This document shows, one piece after another, positions 21,855 to 32,870 of a DNA stretch of 64,000 bases. The notes under the pieces were generated by a model that was given only the letters and a program-made list of their open reading frames with translations, did not search any database and was not told the origin of the DNA. The number at the start of each line of letters is the position of its first letter. Position 1 is the first letter of the stretch. Source of the DNA: Ovis canadensis (Eukaryota > Chordata > Mammalia > Artiodactyla > Bovidae); NCBI RefSeq assembly GCF_042477335.2, contig NC_091247.1:5416501-5480500 (forward strand), read 5' to 3'. A program made the translations under genes and the position numbers.

Positions 21855-22185
21855 GGAGACTTTATCAGCCAGCTCCACACAGCACAGGTCGGGCAGCCCG
21901 CCCTGGCCCGGCCCCTTGCAGCTCATTATCAGAGGACACATTCCAGCCAACCGCCCCTGGAAGGTGGGGAAAATAGAGCCTGCCACTTTCCGGCCCCTCT
22001 TCTGAGTTTCACCTAGTGGGGAAGGGGCACTCCAGGGACAGGAAGGGGGTTATTACAACAGGACGCCCCAGCACTGGATTCTTCAACTGGCACGAGAAAA
22101 CCCCGGGGGCTGGAGTGTGACCCTTGGAAGCGCTGACCTTGCTGGGTGGGCCTGGGGGAGAGGCAGCTGCTTCTTTGGCCTGATT
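21855..22185. other. intergenic, no gene seen
   Basis: GC-rich, no repeat or coding signal recognised. Confidence 0.4.
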
Positions 22186-22189
22186 TATT

Positions 22190-22290
22190 TTTGTTTTTTT
22201 AATTGGAGCATAATTGCTTTACAATATTGTATATTGATAGATGGTTTCTGCCATATATCATATCATATACCCTCTGGGCAAGGTCTCAAA
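22190..22290 (-). repeat. L1 3'-end fragment
   Basis: AATTGGAGCATAATTGCTTT and GGTTTCTGCCATATATCATA match the reversed L1 terminus. Confidence 0.6.
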
Positions 22291-22477
22291 GCACAGTCAT
22301 CCTCACACACCGGTCTGTCCACCCCCTTAAGGATGAGAGAATCAAGGCTCAGATCACAGATGATGGAGGGTCTTACCTCTCAGGGCAGTGAGCTAGAGCG
22401 TGCAGAGGGCCAGGTATGCAGCTGGTACCCGAGGCAGGGCTGCAGACCCCTCTCTGTGTGTCGCACACGTGCACACA

Positions 22478-22830
22478 CATTGATTCAGCACTAACTACCT
22501 GGCAGGCGTGCTCCCGCCTCTCCACGTGGACAAGCACCATCCTAGTCCCCAGCACTCTTGGATCGAGAGATCTTTGTGATTCCCATTGTGTGGATGAAGA
22601 AACTGAGGCTTAGGGTTTGCCCTGGGGGTCCGTTGGTTAAGACTCTGCACTTCCAATGGATGGGGCATGGGTTCCATCCCTGTCAGGGAATTACGCTCTC
22701 ATAAGCCGAGGCCAAAAAAAAGAAAGAAAGAAACTGAAGCTTAGATGGATGAGGTCGCTAGTCCAGGGTCACCCAGCTCTAAGTGGAAGAGCCAGGGTTG
22801 GGTCCCAGCCTGACATCCACGTGCAACCTC
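22478..22830 (+). repeat. MIR SINE split by a CHR SINE
   Basis: The left part ends at GATGAAGAAACTGAGGCTTA. The right part resumes with GAAACTGAAGCTTAG and runs through CCAGGGTCACCCAGCTCTAA. Confidence 0.78.
22614..22729 (+). mobile_element. CHR-type SINE inside MIR
   Basis: Inserted within the MIR core, flanked by a 15-bp target duplication with one difference (GAAACTGAGGCTTAG at 22599-22613, GAAACTGAAGCTTAG at 22730-22744). The A/GAAA-rich tail is intact. Confidence 0.88.
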
Positions 22831-23462
22831 TCCACGGCCACAGTCCCGTTCCTTCAAATGAACTCAGTTATCACCTTGTCTACACAGCACTTTCACGCTC
22901 CAGCGGTCTCAGCCCAACCGTGGCCAAGAAAATACGCAGAAAAAGGTCTGTGCTGGGCATCGTCAAAGTCAATGCCGACGGCCCGGTGCTCTGATCCCAG
23001 GTTGCGCTTTGCACAAACCACAGCGAGCCTGGACCCAAAGGTGAGGCAGGCTGGGCCGTGGCACCGTGTGCCCCCGGAGGGTCTGGTGGCAAGGCAGGTG
23101 GGGGAGAGCTTTCAAAGGATGACGTGAGAACTCCAAAAGTAAAGGAGGCTGGCCGGTCAGTGAGTGAGGGGTCAGGTAGCCCATGGCAAGTGGACAGCCC
23201 TCCGGGGCGTCATGACAGAGTCACCACCAGTGAGAAGCCTGGGACACAGCAGAGGGTGGCAGTTCCAGCAGCAGGCGAGCAGGCTCACATTTCAGGGCCT
23301 CAGCTTTTGCAGGATGACTCTGGGAGCTCCAAGCAACAAACCTGCTCTGTAGCTACTGGCCCTGGGTGGAGACTATTCTCGGAAGCGTTGCAGGTCTCAT
23401 AAAATAGGAAATTCCAAGGACCGCCTCCCACCCCTTAACCACTGTACCTCCAGGTAAGTCCA
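22831..23462. other. intergenic, no gene seen
   Basis: G+C-rich, no recognised repeat. The two overlapping 114-codon plus-strand frames (22783-23127 and 23058-23402) carry no motif that I can name. Confidence 0.4.
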
Positions 23463-23609
23463 GGGTCTGAATATGATTAATAACTCTATGTCAATACATT
23501 TGAAAACTTAGATGAAATGGTCCAAAACTTGGATAAAATATAACCTACCAAGATGGGATCAGGAAGTAGAACACTTGAATGCAACTATGTTTAAAATACT
23601 TTTGTTTAT

Positions 23610-23862
23610 TTTGTTACTTTTGTTTAATAAAATGGTTATTTTATTATTGTTCCCTGCTGGCTCTTCACTGTTGCCCAGGCTTTTCTCTCCTGGTTCAAGG
23701 GCTTCTCACTGTGGTGGCTTTGTTTCAGAGCACCGGCCCTAGAGCACGTGGGGTCAGGATTAGCGGCTCTGCGGCAAGTGGGATCCTCCCCGCCCAGGGA
23801 TCAAACCTGTGTTTGCTGCACTGCCAGGCAGATTCTTTACCACTGAGCCACTAGGGAAGCCC
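23610..23862 (-). repeat. CHR-type SINE (long form) nested in L1
   Basis: Reverse element: CTTCTCACTGTGGTGGCTTT, then AGCCACTAGGGAAGCCCC at its head. Confidence 0.8.
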
Positions 23863-24135
23863 CAAACGGAACTATGAAAAACAATTAAATATCCTTTTAC
23901 GTATTAAAGAGTAAAAGAGAGAGATAAAACACCCAGGACTTGAAGATCTGTAGGTGAGTTCTAGCGAACACCTAGGGAACAGATCGCTCTGATATCACAC
24001 CAGGTTTTCCAGGAAATATGTGAGGGTGATTCACTCCACTAGGCTGATATAATCTGATCATGAGACCAGACAAGAACAGTACAATAAAGAAAAATTAGGG
24101 ACACGTCACTCAAAAATATAAGGGTAAAAGTACTA

Positions 24136-25045
24136 AATCTCTAGGTCAGTCCATGCTGCTGCAAATGGTATTATTTCATTCTTTTTGATGGCTGAGCAAT
24201 ATTCCATCACATGTGCGTTCCGCATCTACTTTATCTGCTCCTCCATTGATGGACATCTAGGTTTTTTTCTATGTCTTGGCTACTGTAAATAGTGCTGCAG
24301 TCAACATTGTCACGCTCAGTGAAGTCAAGTCAGACAGAGAAGCAGACACATAATATGACACCCTTGTGCATGGTGTCTAAAAAGGTATGGTTCAAACGAA
24401 CTAATTCACAGAATAGGAGCAGACACACAGACCTAGAGAATGAACTTATGGCTGCTGGGGGGAGGATGGGGTGGAAGGATAGGGAGTTTGGGATAGACAC
24501 GTACACATGGCTGTAAATGGATAACCAACAAGGACCTACTGTATAGTACAGGGAACTCCGATCAATGTTATGTGCCAGCCTGGATGGGTGGGGGATTAGG
24601 GGGGAATGGATACATGTATATGCATGGGTGAGTCCCTTCACTGTTCGCCTGAAACTATCACAGCATTGTTAATCGGCTATCAGTTCAGTTTAGTCTCTCA
24701 GTCATGTCCGACTCTTTGGGACCCCATGGATGGCAGCGCGCCAGGCCTCCCTGTCCATCACCAACTCCCGGAGCTTACTCAAACTCATGTCCATCGAGTT
24801 GGTGATGCCATCCAACCATCTCATCCTCTGTCATCCCCCTCTTCTCCTGCTCTCAGTCTTTCCCAGCTTCAGGGTCTTTCCAAACGAATCAGCTCTTCGC
24901 ATCAGATGGCCAAGGTACTTGAGCTTCAGCTTCAGCATCAGTCCTTCCAGTGAATATTCAGGACTGATTTCCTTTAGTATGGACTGGTTGGATCTCCTTG
25001 CTATAGGCTATACTCCAATACAAAATAAAACATTAAAAAAAATAC
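24136..25045 (+). mobile_element. younger L1 with 5' inversion, nested in older L1
   Basis: 24136-24308 is reversed L1 3' sequence (GCTGAGCAATATTCCATCAC). 24309-24675 is forward and continues the same L1 from where the reversed piece ends (AGTGAAGTCAAGTCAGACAG). The forward terminus resumes after a BovB as GGCTATACTCCAATACAAAA with a poly-A. This is the expected product of twin-primed reverse transcription. Confidence 0.72.
24680..25004 (-). repeat. BovB LINE 3' fragment inside the younger L1
   Basis: Reverse BovB (CAGCGCGCCAGGCCTCCCTG, CCATCCAACCATCTCATCCT). GGCTAT occurs on both sides (about 24674 and 25007), consistent with a short target duplication. Confidence 0.85.
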
Positions 25046-25049
25046 TACC

Positions 25050-25182
25050 TAAAATGAAATGGCAACCCACTCCAGTGTTCTTGCTTGGAGAATCCCAGGG
25101 ACAGGGGAGCCCGGTGGGCTGCCATCTATGGGGTCGCACAGAGTCGGACATGACTGAAGCGACTTAGCAGCAGAGCAGAAAA
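25050..25182 (+). repeat. BovA monomer
   Basis: AAATGGCAACCCACTCCAGT through ATGACTGAAGCGACTTAGCA, a single BOV-A2 half-unit. Confidence 0.85.
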
Positions 25183-25494
25183 CATTAGTAGGCTGAATAC
25201 AATAGTGTATAAAAAAGTGTAATACACATGATGGAATGAGCTTAATGCCAAGATTGCAGAGGATGGTTTAATACTAGAGAAATCAGTGGCATTTAACGCA
25301 TTAACTGATTAAAGGAGGAAACAACTACAGGATCATTTTAATAGATGCTGAAGAAGTATTTTCAAAAGTTCAGCATAAATTCATGGTGGGAAACTTCTCA
25401 GTAAATCAGAAATAGAAGGGAATTTCCTTGGCTGATAAATGGGTAAACATTAGCAACATTCCCTCTGAGATTAGACATAAGAAACATTATATTT

Positions 25495-25615
25495 CAGACT
25501 TCCTTGGCAATCCAGCAGTTAGGACTCTGTGCTTCCGCTGCAAGGGGCGTGGATTCGATTTCAGGTCGGGGAACTAAGATCCCACATGCTGCACGGTGAG
25601 GCCAAAGACAGGAAA
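25495..25615 (+). repeat. CHR-type SINE nested in L1
   Basis: AGACTTCCTTGGCAATCCAG, CGATTTCAGGTCGGGGAACT, then GGTGAGGCCAAAGA. Confidence 0.8.
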
Positions 25616-25874
25616 GAAGCGTTATGCTTCCCATTACTGCTCTTGTTCAATTGGAAATCCTCCCTTAACAATAAGACTGGAAAAAATTCATTAAAAAACA
25701 CAAAGGTTGGAAAAGAGAAAACAAAACACATTATCTTCAGATATGCTCAACGACGTAGGAAACCAAGAAGAGTTTAGCAAGACACCTAGATACAAGAACC
25801 ATACACAAATATAACTGCATTTCTAGATACTAGGACTCTGGAAAATGTACTTTAAAAAAGGGGGTGGGGTCAGC

Positions 25875-26153
25875 CCTGCTGCTGCTGCTGCTAAGTCACT
25901 TCAGTCATGTCTGACTCTGTGCGACCCCAGAGATGGCAGCCCACCAGGCTCCCCTGTCCCTGGGATTCTCCAGGCAAGAACACTGGAGTGGGTTGCCATT
26001 TCCTTCTCTGATGCATGAAAGTGAAAAGTGAAAGTGAAGTCGCTCAGTTGTGTCCGACTCTTAGCGACCCCATGGACTGCAGCCCACCAGGCTCCTCTAT
26101 CCATGGGATTTTCCAGGCAAGAGTACTGGAGTGGGGTGCCGTCGCCTTCTCCG
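25875..26153 (-). repeat. BOV-A2 SINE nested in L1
   Basis: Reverse dimer with a CTG tract at 25877-25890 and the GTGAAAAGTGAAAGTGAAGT linker. GGGGTCAGCCCT flanks it at both ends (about 25865 and 26155), a 12-bp target duplication. Confidence 0.92.
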
Positions 26154-26207
26154 GGGGTCAGCCCTAAGAGTGCAAAAATTTTGAGTATTCAAGAATGAGT
26201 CTATGGG

Positions 26208-26413
26208 CTTCCCAGGTGGCACTGTGGTAACGAGCCCGCTTGCCAGTGCAGGGGATGAAAGTTCAACCCCTGGGTTGGGAAGGTCCCCTGGAGGAACAAA
26301 TGGCAGCTGATTCCAGAATTCTTCCCTGAAAAATCCACGGACAGAGGAGTCTAGTGGGATATAATAGTCCATGCGGTCACAAAGAGCTGGACACAACTGA
26401 GCAATTGAGCGCT
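26208..26413 (+). repeat. Bov-tA SINE nested in L1
   Basis: Forward, diverged: GGCTTCCCAGGTGGCACTGT, GGGTTGGGAAGGTCCCCTGG. Confidence 0.85.
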
Positions 26414-26776
26414 CAGATGCAAAAATATGTCTAATGAATAAAGGTAAGAATTAGGCAGAAAATTATACTAGTCCATGAAAATAAGTTGAAGCTTAAAAGG
26501 ACAGATAATCCATGCTTGAGGACAGAAGGGCCGGTCAGCATAAAAATGACAGTTCTCCACAGACTGATCCGTGGACTCAAAGCAATTCCGATTAAAGTCT
26601 TAATGGGGGCTTTTGTAAGAGTCAGTCGGCCTGCAATGCGGGAGACCCAGCTTCAATTTGACCAGTGATTCTAAAGTTTAATATGAGTGAGCAAAGGATT
26701 GTGCTACTCCAGGAGAGGAGGAATACAGACAGGAATGCATCCCATCTGATAGCAGGACTTATAAAGCTATGACACT

Positions 26777-26962
26777 TGCTGCTGCTGTTGCTAAGTCGCT
26801 TCAGTCGTGTCCGAATCTGTGCGACCCCAGAGACGGCAGCCCACCAGGCTCCCTCGTCCCTGGGATTCTCCAGGCAGGAACACTGGAGTGGGTTGCCATT
26901 GCCTGCTCCAATGCATGAAAGTGAAAAGTGCAAGTGAAGTCGCTCGGTCGTGTCCGATGCTG
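26777..26962 (-). repeat. BOV-A2 SINE, truncated, nested in L1
   Basis: Reverse element with a CTGCTGCTGTTGCTAAG start and one full monomer plus part of the linker. GACACTT lies on each side (about 26771 and 26964). Confidence 0.88.
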
Positions 26963-27079
26963 AGACACTTGGGCAGCAGTAATAAAATAATCAACAACCA
27001 AAAATGGAGACGACACAGATGTCCATCACGGGAGGAGTGGACAGCAGAGCGGCGGTCCATCCACACAGTGCGTGGTGGG

Positions 27080-27268
27080 ATTTAGTCGCGCAATCATGCC
27101 TGACTCTTCTGTGACCCCATGGACTGTAGCCTGCCAGGCTCCTTTGTCCATGAGTTTTTCTAGATAAGAATATTGGAATGGGTTGCCGTTTCCTCCTCCA
27201 GGGAATCTTCTCAACTCAGGGATGGAACCCGAGTCTCCTGCATTGCACTGAGCCACCAGGGAAGTCTC
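27080..27268 (-). repeat. Bov-tA SINE nested in L1
   Basis: Reverse Bov-tA ending GAGCCACCAGGGAAGT, missing a block between TGCATTGCA and CTGAGCC. Confidence 0.85.
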
Positions 27269-27654
27269 ATTAGAATATTATTCAGCCATAAAAAGTAACA
27301 AAGTACGGATATCTGCCACAGCACGAGTGAACCTTGAAGACATTACGCTAATTGAAAGAAGCCAGACACAAGAAGTTGCATAGTCTGTGGTTCCACTCGT
27401 GTGAAATGTCCAGAACAGGCAAATCCATGGAGACAGAGAACAGACTGTGTCTTCCAGGGGCTGGGGGGAGGGAGGGTGAGGACAAACAGCCCTCCTGGGT
27501 TTCCTTTTGGGTGATGAAAATATTTTGGAACTAGGTGGTGGTTGCACAATCTGATGAATGTCTCACAAATTGTACCCTTTAAACTGGTTAATCTTATATT
27601 ATTATGTGAATTTCACTGCAGTTAAAAACAAACAAACAAACTGGTAGACATCTA

Positions 27655-28745
27655 AATATCAGAGAAAAAAAAAAAGAGAGAGAGAGAGAGAGTCTCTTGC
27701 ATACAAGGAATCCCTGGAGGCTGCTCTCAGTCAAGATGGAGATGTTGAATTATTGATGCAGAAACATGGTTATACAGGATAAAAGCAGGTCACAAAGCTA
27801 TGGCGTGCAATGACTTTTGGGTCAAAATAACGTCGCTGTATTTAGAACCTCTTTTTTTGCTTTTGGGTTTCCATGAAATAATGAAAATGTCTTCTTATGT
27901 AACCAAAAAAACAAGATAACCAGATACTTCCTTAGAAAAATTCATCCTGTTCTTTGTGAGGCTCTCGGGAGACTCATCATACATCTGCCGGCCCTGGGCT
28001 CAGGATGAGAATTCCTCTCTTGTCTGGGAGTGGGCGGGGAGGCTGGCCAGGTCACGTGGGGAGGGGCAGGTCTGGGTCTTTTCCCCGGGACCCCCTCTTC
28101 CTGAGCTAAGCCCCTTCTAGGACCTTGCCTGACCCTGTCCCTCTATAGACCTTTCTGGCCAAGTGGAGGAAATAGGATTTCAAGACCCCCTTGCCCTGTC
28201 TCATCTCCCAGCAGCAGAAGCAGCCCTGGAATGGAGCTGCAGCCAAGCCGGCCTCAGGGCCTCACATTGCATCTCTGACCTCGGCTGGACGTCCCTCCTC
28301 GAGTCCTGGCCCCACGATAACCAGGCTAGGGTGGGGTTCCCAGGGCTTGGCTGCTGCTGCCAGATCTCACAGCTGGGCTGTTGGTGAGAGGAGCTTTCCC
28401 AGGGTCCCAGCAAGCCACCCCCACTGGCGCCCTGCTCCTGCTGGAAGCCCTGCCTCTTCCCACTAGCAAGCCGGGTCCTGGGCTAGGTTGTTGAAAGCCG
28501 TAACTGGGGACCTGGAGCTCTGCTGAGGTCAGAGCTGGGCTCTAATGACCAGACTCAGAGAAGGTCTTAGAAGGTCTCCCAGGGAAACAGCATGTCCTGG
28601 GCTAGGCCTCACGATGGCCTCATGAATTCGTGTGTGTGTGAGAATGTATACTACGTACTAGGGTTGGGTTGCTAGATAAAATAGACATCTTGGTTAAATA
28701 TGTCAGATAAATGCACAGTTTTTGAGTATCACTATATCCCAAAGA
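27655..28745. other. intergenic; GA microsatellite then unassigned
   Basis: A short A-run and (GA)n tract at about 27664-27692. The rest is repeat-free to the eye, GC-rich at 28010-28600, and has no supported gene. Confidence 0.4.
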
Positions 28746-28749
28746 CTGA

Positions 28750-28996
28750 ATCCTCTATTTAAAAAAATTTTTTTAAATTTTATAGAATTTATTCAAATTT
28801 TAATGTGTTTGACTGCATTGGGTCCTAGTTTCGGCACACGGCAATCTTTGTTGGCACATATGGGATCCTTCATTGTGCTGTGTGGGCTTAGGGGCCCCGC
28901 AGCATGTGGGATCTTAGTTCCTCGACCAGGGATGGAACCTGTGTCCCCTGCATTAGATGGCAGATTCTTAACTGCTGGACCACTGGGAAAGTCCCT
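28750..28996 (-). repeat. CHR-type SINE (long form)
   Basis: Reverse CHR: CGGCACACGGCAATCTTTGT, CAGCATGTGGGATCTTAGTT, head CTGGACCACTGGGAAAGTCC. Confidence 0.82.
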
Positions 28997-28999
28997 GAT

Positions 29000-30055
29000 C
29001 CTTTATTTTTATTTGCTCAATCTGGTGAGCCTGATACCTGTCAACAATGGCCATGCAGAGAAATTGGATGTAGTTCAGTGTGTACACCCTGCAAGAGCAC
29101 ACACGTGTGTGTATAAACATATGCAAGGCCAGGCGTGTACATCGTCATCAAGGTGCATGCACACCAGAAGACAGGTGTAGAGAGACTCCACTGTGTGTCT
29201 GAGCCGGGGCACGACTGAGAAAGGTTTGGGATATGGAAGGGAGTATATAAATGTATCTGTGGGCAAAGACGACCATGTGTGTGTTTTCCTGTTTTGCGTG
29301 CACGTGTGTGACACCCAAGCACATGAAGTGTCTGATGTGGGAGTGTCCACAGACACGCACGTCACAGAGCATTAGAACTGAAAGGAGGCTTGGGGATCTC
29401 CCGCACGTAATTGTACGTGTGAGAACATGGAGGCCAGCCAGTCAGCCCGTATGTGTGTGTGCACGTGCTTGTGTGTCCGAGCTGGGGCTGGGGGCTGGGA
29501 CGCATGGGGAGGGCTCCCTGGCTGTCAGCTCGTGCCAGCCTGGTATCGTCGCAAGCTCACGACAGCCCTCTCCCTACGAGGCCGGGTTCCCAAGGGGAAG
29601 GTCAGATGGAGCATGGCCCGGGCCCAGCCTCGCCCGCCTGCCTGGTGAGCCACGTGTATCTGCACGCGGGTTACATAAATGCCGGGCCCAGCGCTGCGGC
29701 CAGATGTTCTGTCTCTTCCTGGAGCCAGATGGCGGCTGATCCTGGAGTTCGTGCGTTTTTCGAGCTCCTGCCATCCCCTTCTCCTGCCCCTTCTGGGGCT
29801 CTCCCCAGGCAGGGCAGGGGCTGGGACCCGGGGACTTTGAATTGGACCAATTGCCTCGGCCCAGAAGCAGCCTCCCCCTGGCAGGGGCTCAGGACAAGGT
29901 GACGGTGTCTTGGGAGGAGCCGCCCCCAGGGCAGCTGCTAGTTCAGTGGTCTCCCCACGTTGCCCAGAAGCAGCCTGTCGCAGCCGGTCCCCAACTCACC
30001 CAACCTGTGTCCCATGCTCTTCCTGTGGTGACAGGTGACGGCCAGCTGACCTGAT
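29000..30055. other. TG/CA-rich then GC-rich sequence, no gene seen
   Basis: Imperfect alternating purine-pyrimidine runs (TGTGTG, CACGTG, ACGCACG) recur at 29095-29480. Beyond 29500 the sequence is GC-rich and open in several frames, with no recognisable protein domain. Confidence 0.4.
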
Positions 30056-30059
30056 AAAC

Positions 30060-30650
30060 CAGGGCTGCCACCATAAAGGACCACAGACTGGGTGGCTGTA
30101 ACAACAGAAATGGTTTCCCTCGATTTCCTGGAGGCCAGAAGCCCATGATGGAGGCCTCTCCCTGGTGGCTCAGATGATAAAGAGTCCGCCTGCAGTGCAG
30201 GAGACCAGAGTTCGATCCCTGGGTCAGGAAGATCCCCTGGAGTAAGGGAATGGCAACCCACTCCAATATTCTGGCCTGGGACATCCCATGGACAGAGGAG
30301 CCTGGCGGGCTACAGTCCACAGGTCCCAAAGAGTTGGACACAACTGAGCAACTAACAGCCTTGCTTTCTCCTTGGCTCATAGAGGGCTGTGCTCGCCCTG
30401 TGTCTTCACTAGGCCGTCCCTCTGCGTGTCTGTGTCCAACTTTCCTTCTTGTAAGGATGCCTGTGCTGTTGGACGAGGGCCCATCCTAATGACCTCATTT
30501 TAACTTAATTGCCTCTTTAAAGGTCCTGTCTTCAAATAGAATCACATTCTGAGGTCCTGGGGGTTAAGCTTTCAACGTATGAATTGCGGGGAGGGGGCAC
30601 AATTCAGCCTGTTCACACCCACAATAGCGTGTTCTTGGAAGTGGTTTTTT
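30060..30650 (+). repeat. ancient interspersed repeat split by a Bov-tA
   Basis: GACTGGGTGGCTGTAACAAC on the left. On the right ATGACCTCATTTTAACTTAA, CAAATAGAATCACATTCTGA and GGGCACAATTCAGCC. The order matches the family also seen at 16780 and 34470. Confidence 0.55.
30158..30358 (+). repeat. Bov-tA SINE
   Basis: Complete forward Bov-tA with head CTCCCTGGTGGCTCAGATGA and a CAACTGAGCAACTAACAG end. Confidence 0.9.
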
Positions 30651-31762
30651 CCCAGGCCAGCCCGCCATAGCCAGGCCATAGCTGTCAGGGGTCTTTAGAA
30701 CCCCAACTTACTGTTCTTTATTTTGACAACTAGGAATCCAATAGAGACCCTACTAAGATGCAGAGTCAGGTCAGGGGTGACCTCCTTGGCCCTAAATCCC
30801 AGCTCTGTTGGAAGGAGGGTTTGGGCAGCCTGGAGGAGAAACGAGACAGGCTCAGGGTGGGAGGGGGTCAGTTCGCACGCCCTTCGCCCACCCACAGCCT
30901 AAAGCCGGGGAGTGCGGGGTGGGTGGTGGGGTTCAGGGCAGGCTGCATAGTGCCTGCATACTTGGTGTGGGCTGGACACCCCTCCTGGGCCTCAGTGGCC
31001 CCATATGTGAAAAGAAGCCACTGGGTCCACCGTGACATGGGTAGGTGCCCATCTCTCGGTTCCAGTCTATCCAATCCCCAGAGTACCCTGCCCTGCGCCT
31101 GAGTGCCCAGCAGGGCCAGGTGGTTCTTGGGGGGTGTGTGCAGCCCAAGAAGCTCTGTCTTCCGTTCTCGACGCCTCAGTGTGCCCGCCTGGGCCACATA
31201 GCTCTGGATGCTGCAGCCTTATGCAAGGTAGCGTTATCCCCGTTCTAGAGAGGGGGAAACTGAGGCTCAGAAGGGCTCAATGACTTAGGGCCCTTAGGGT
31301 CTGACTCCCATGTGTGCACTCCTTCCTCAAGATCACCCTGCCCAGACCACCCCAAGCCTGTCCCCGAGCCCCCCTTGGCTCACTATCCCAGCGACCTTGA
31401 CGAAAGAAACCCAGGTGAACTTCTGTGTTCTGGGAAGTGGTCACATTGCCCATGACAGCTGAGGGTGATGCCCAGAGGCAGGAGGGCACTGGGCAAGTTC
31501 AGGACTGACTCTGGGCTCCGGGAGGGGCAGGTGGGGGCCCACAGGGCTGGGGGTGGGCGTGGGTCGGAGTGAGGAATCGGGGAGGACACACCACACTGAG
31601 GCTGAGCTTTGCAACTACACAGGGGCCAGTGGGCCTCGTTCCCGTCTTACCCAACATCCGGTCTGGACGGGACCCACAGAGTCTGGCCAAGGGTAAGCTC
31701 AGACAACACCGGCAGCCGTCTAGCACAATGGGACTGGATTCTCTGTTACAAAAAGAAAAAAA
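30651..31762. other. intergenic, MIR remnant near 31200-31330
   Basis: Only an MIR core (GGGGGAAACTGAGGCTCAGA, 31250-31269) is recognisable. The remainder is GC-rich without a supported gene. Confidence 0.5.
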
Positions 31763-31905
31763 CAGGGGACTTCCCTGGTGGTCTAGTGGCTAAGGCTCCA
31801 AGTTCCCCATGCAGAGGGCCCAGGTTCAATCCCCGGCCAGGGAACTAGATCCTGCGTGCTGCAGCTGAGACCTAGTGCAGCCAAATGAATAAAAATAAAT
31901 ATATA
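31763..31905 (+). repeat. CHR-type SINE
   Basis: Well preserved: GGGACTTCCCTGGTGGTCTA, GGTTCAATCCCCGGCCAGGG, AAATGAATAAAAATAAATA tail. Confidence 0.9.
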
Positions 31906-32034
31906 TTTTTAAAAAGAATGATAAAAGGCATCCCACCCCTGTGCCCGACACTTCAGCAGTCCAAGCCTCACTCCCAAGGTTGGTGGGGTGCCCTGTGTTT
32001 CTGTTTTCCAGAGGGTTCTCTGCTCTGAGGCCAC

Positions 32035-32200
32035 TGGGTCCTGGGTTCTGATCCTGACTCGGCCAAATCCTAGCTGAGTGATCTTGGAGAAATGACTTTC
32101 CCTCTCTGAGCCTCAGTCTCCTCACTTGTGAAATAGGGACAAGGTCATGATGAGGAATCAGCGAGATGAGGCAGGTGAAGGACTTGGAAGCCATAGACCC
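32035..32200 (-). repeat. MIR SINE
   Basis: Reverse MIR: CTGGGTTCTGATCCTGACTC, CTCTCTGAGCCTCAGTCTCC, GTGAAATAGGGACAAGG. Confidence 0.75.
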
Positions 32201-32404
32201 CCTCCTCGCCTCCCCCCAAGTCACGAGCTTGAATCCCAGTTCCACGGACAGGCTGATCTCTGAGAGCTTAGGAATAAGGGACGGAGACAGAGGAGTGGAA
32301 ACAGAGATAATGCCAACTCGATTCGCACTTCACCCTGGTAGCCGAAGTGGACACGAACAAATCGAGGAGACAATGTGAACATCCCCTTTGGACAGAGCTT
32401 TTTA

Positions 32405-32530
32405 ATAAACTCTTTTTTTTTTTTCATGTGGGATCTTAGCTCTCACCCCTCCCCGCCCCAGAAATCGAACCTGTGTCCCATACACTGGGAGTATGGCGCC
32501 TTAACCACTGGACCCCCAGGGATGTCCCAA
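32405..32530 (-). repeat. CHR-type SINE
   Basis: T-run then CATGTGGGATCTTAGCTCTC. Head ACTGGACCCCCAGGGATGTC. Confidence 0.85.
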
Positions 32531-32565
32531 CAGAATCTTTATCTAATCCCATGCAGTGATATTTA

Positions 32566-32760
32566 TTTTTTTAAGTTTTTTTTGATGTGGACCATTTTTA
32601 AAGTCTTTATTGAATTTGCTACAACATTTTTCTGCTTTATGTGTTGGTTTCTTTAGCCACAAGGTATGTGGCATCTTAGCTCCTCCACCAGGGATCAAAA
32701 CTGCAGCCCCTGGATTGGAAGGTGAAGCCTTAACCACTGGACCCCCAGGGAAGTCGCAAG
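32566..32760 (-). mobile_element. CHR-type SINE with target duplication
   Basis: Reverse CHR bounded by GCAGTGATATTTA (32553-32565) and GCAATGATATTTA (32761-32773), a 13-bp duplication with one difference. Confidence 0.88.
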
Positions 32761-32794
32761 GCAATGATATTTAGAAAAGGTTAGGGTAACCCCA

Positions 32795-32870
32795 TGTGGG
32801 GTTTATCCCAGGAATGCAGAATGGGCTTACCATTAGAACCAAATATTATAATTCACCATAAGAAAGTGAG
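32795..32870 (+). repeat. L1 ORF2 fragment
   Basis: GGTTTATCCCAGGAATGCAG and AATATTATAATTCACCATAA match a conserved L1 ORF2 stretch. Confidence 0.55.

Larger units (their letters stand above)
23465..27650 (+). repeat. fossil L1 LINE, about 4 kb, fragmented by insertions
   Basis: ORF2-like A-rich pieces run in consistent forward order between younger insertions: 23465-23608, 23865-24130, 25182-25495, 25615-25872, 26155-26207, 26415-26775, 26962-27078. They end in a 3' UTR at 27270-27650 (TGGTGGTTGCACAATCTGAT, TGTACCCTTTAAACTGGTTA). All frames are broken. Confidence 0.72.

Noticed and set aside
22783-23402. Two overlapping 114-codon ORFs in unique sequence
   Set aside because: Different frames, no motif, no splice or promoter context; no better than chance for the G+C content.
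29251-29902. Overlapping plus-strand ORFs of about 150-160 codons
   Set aside because: Driven by TG-rich and GC-rich composition; no conserved-looking residues, and three frames are open at once.
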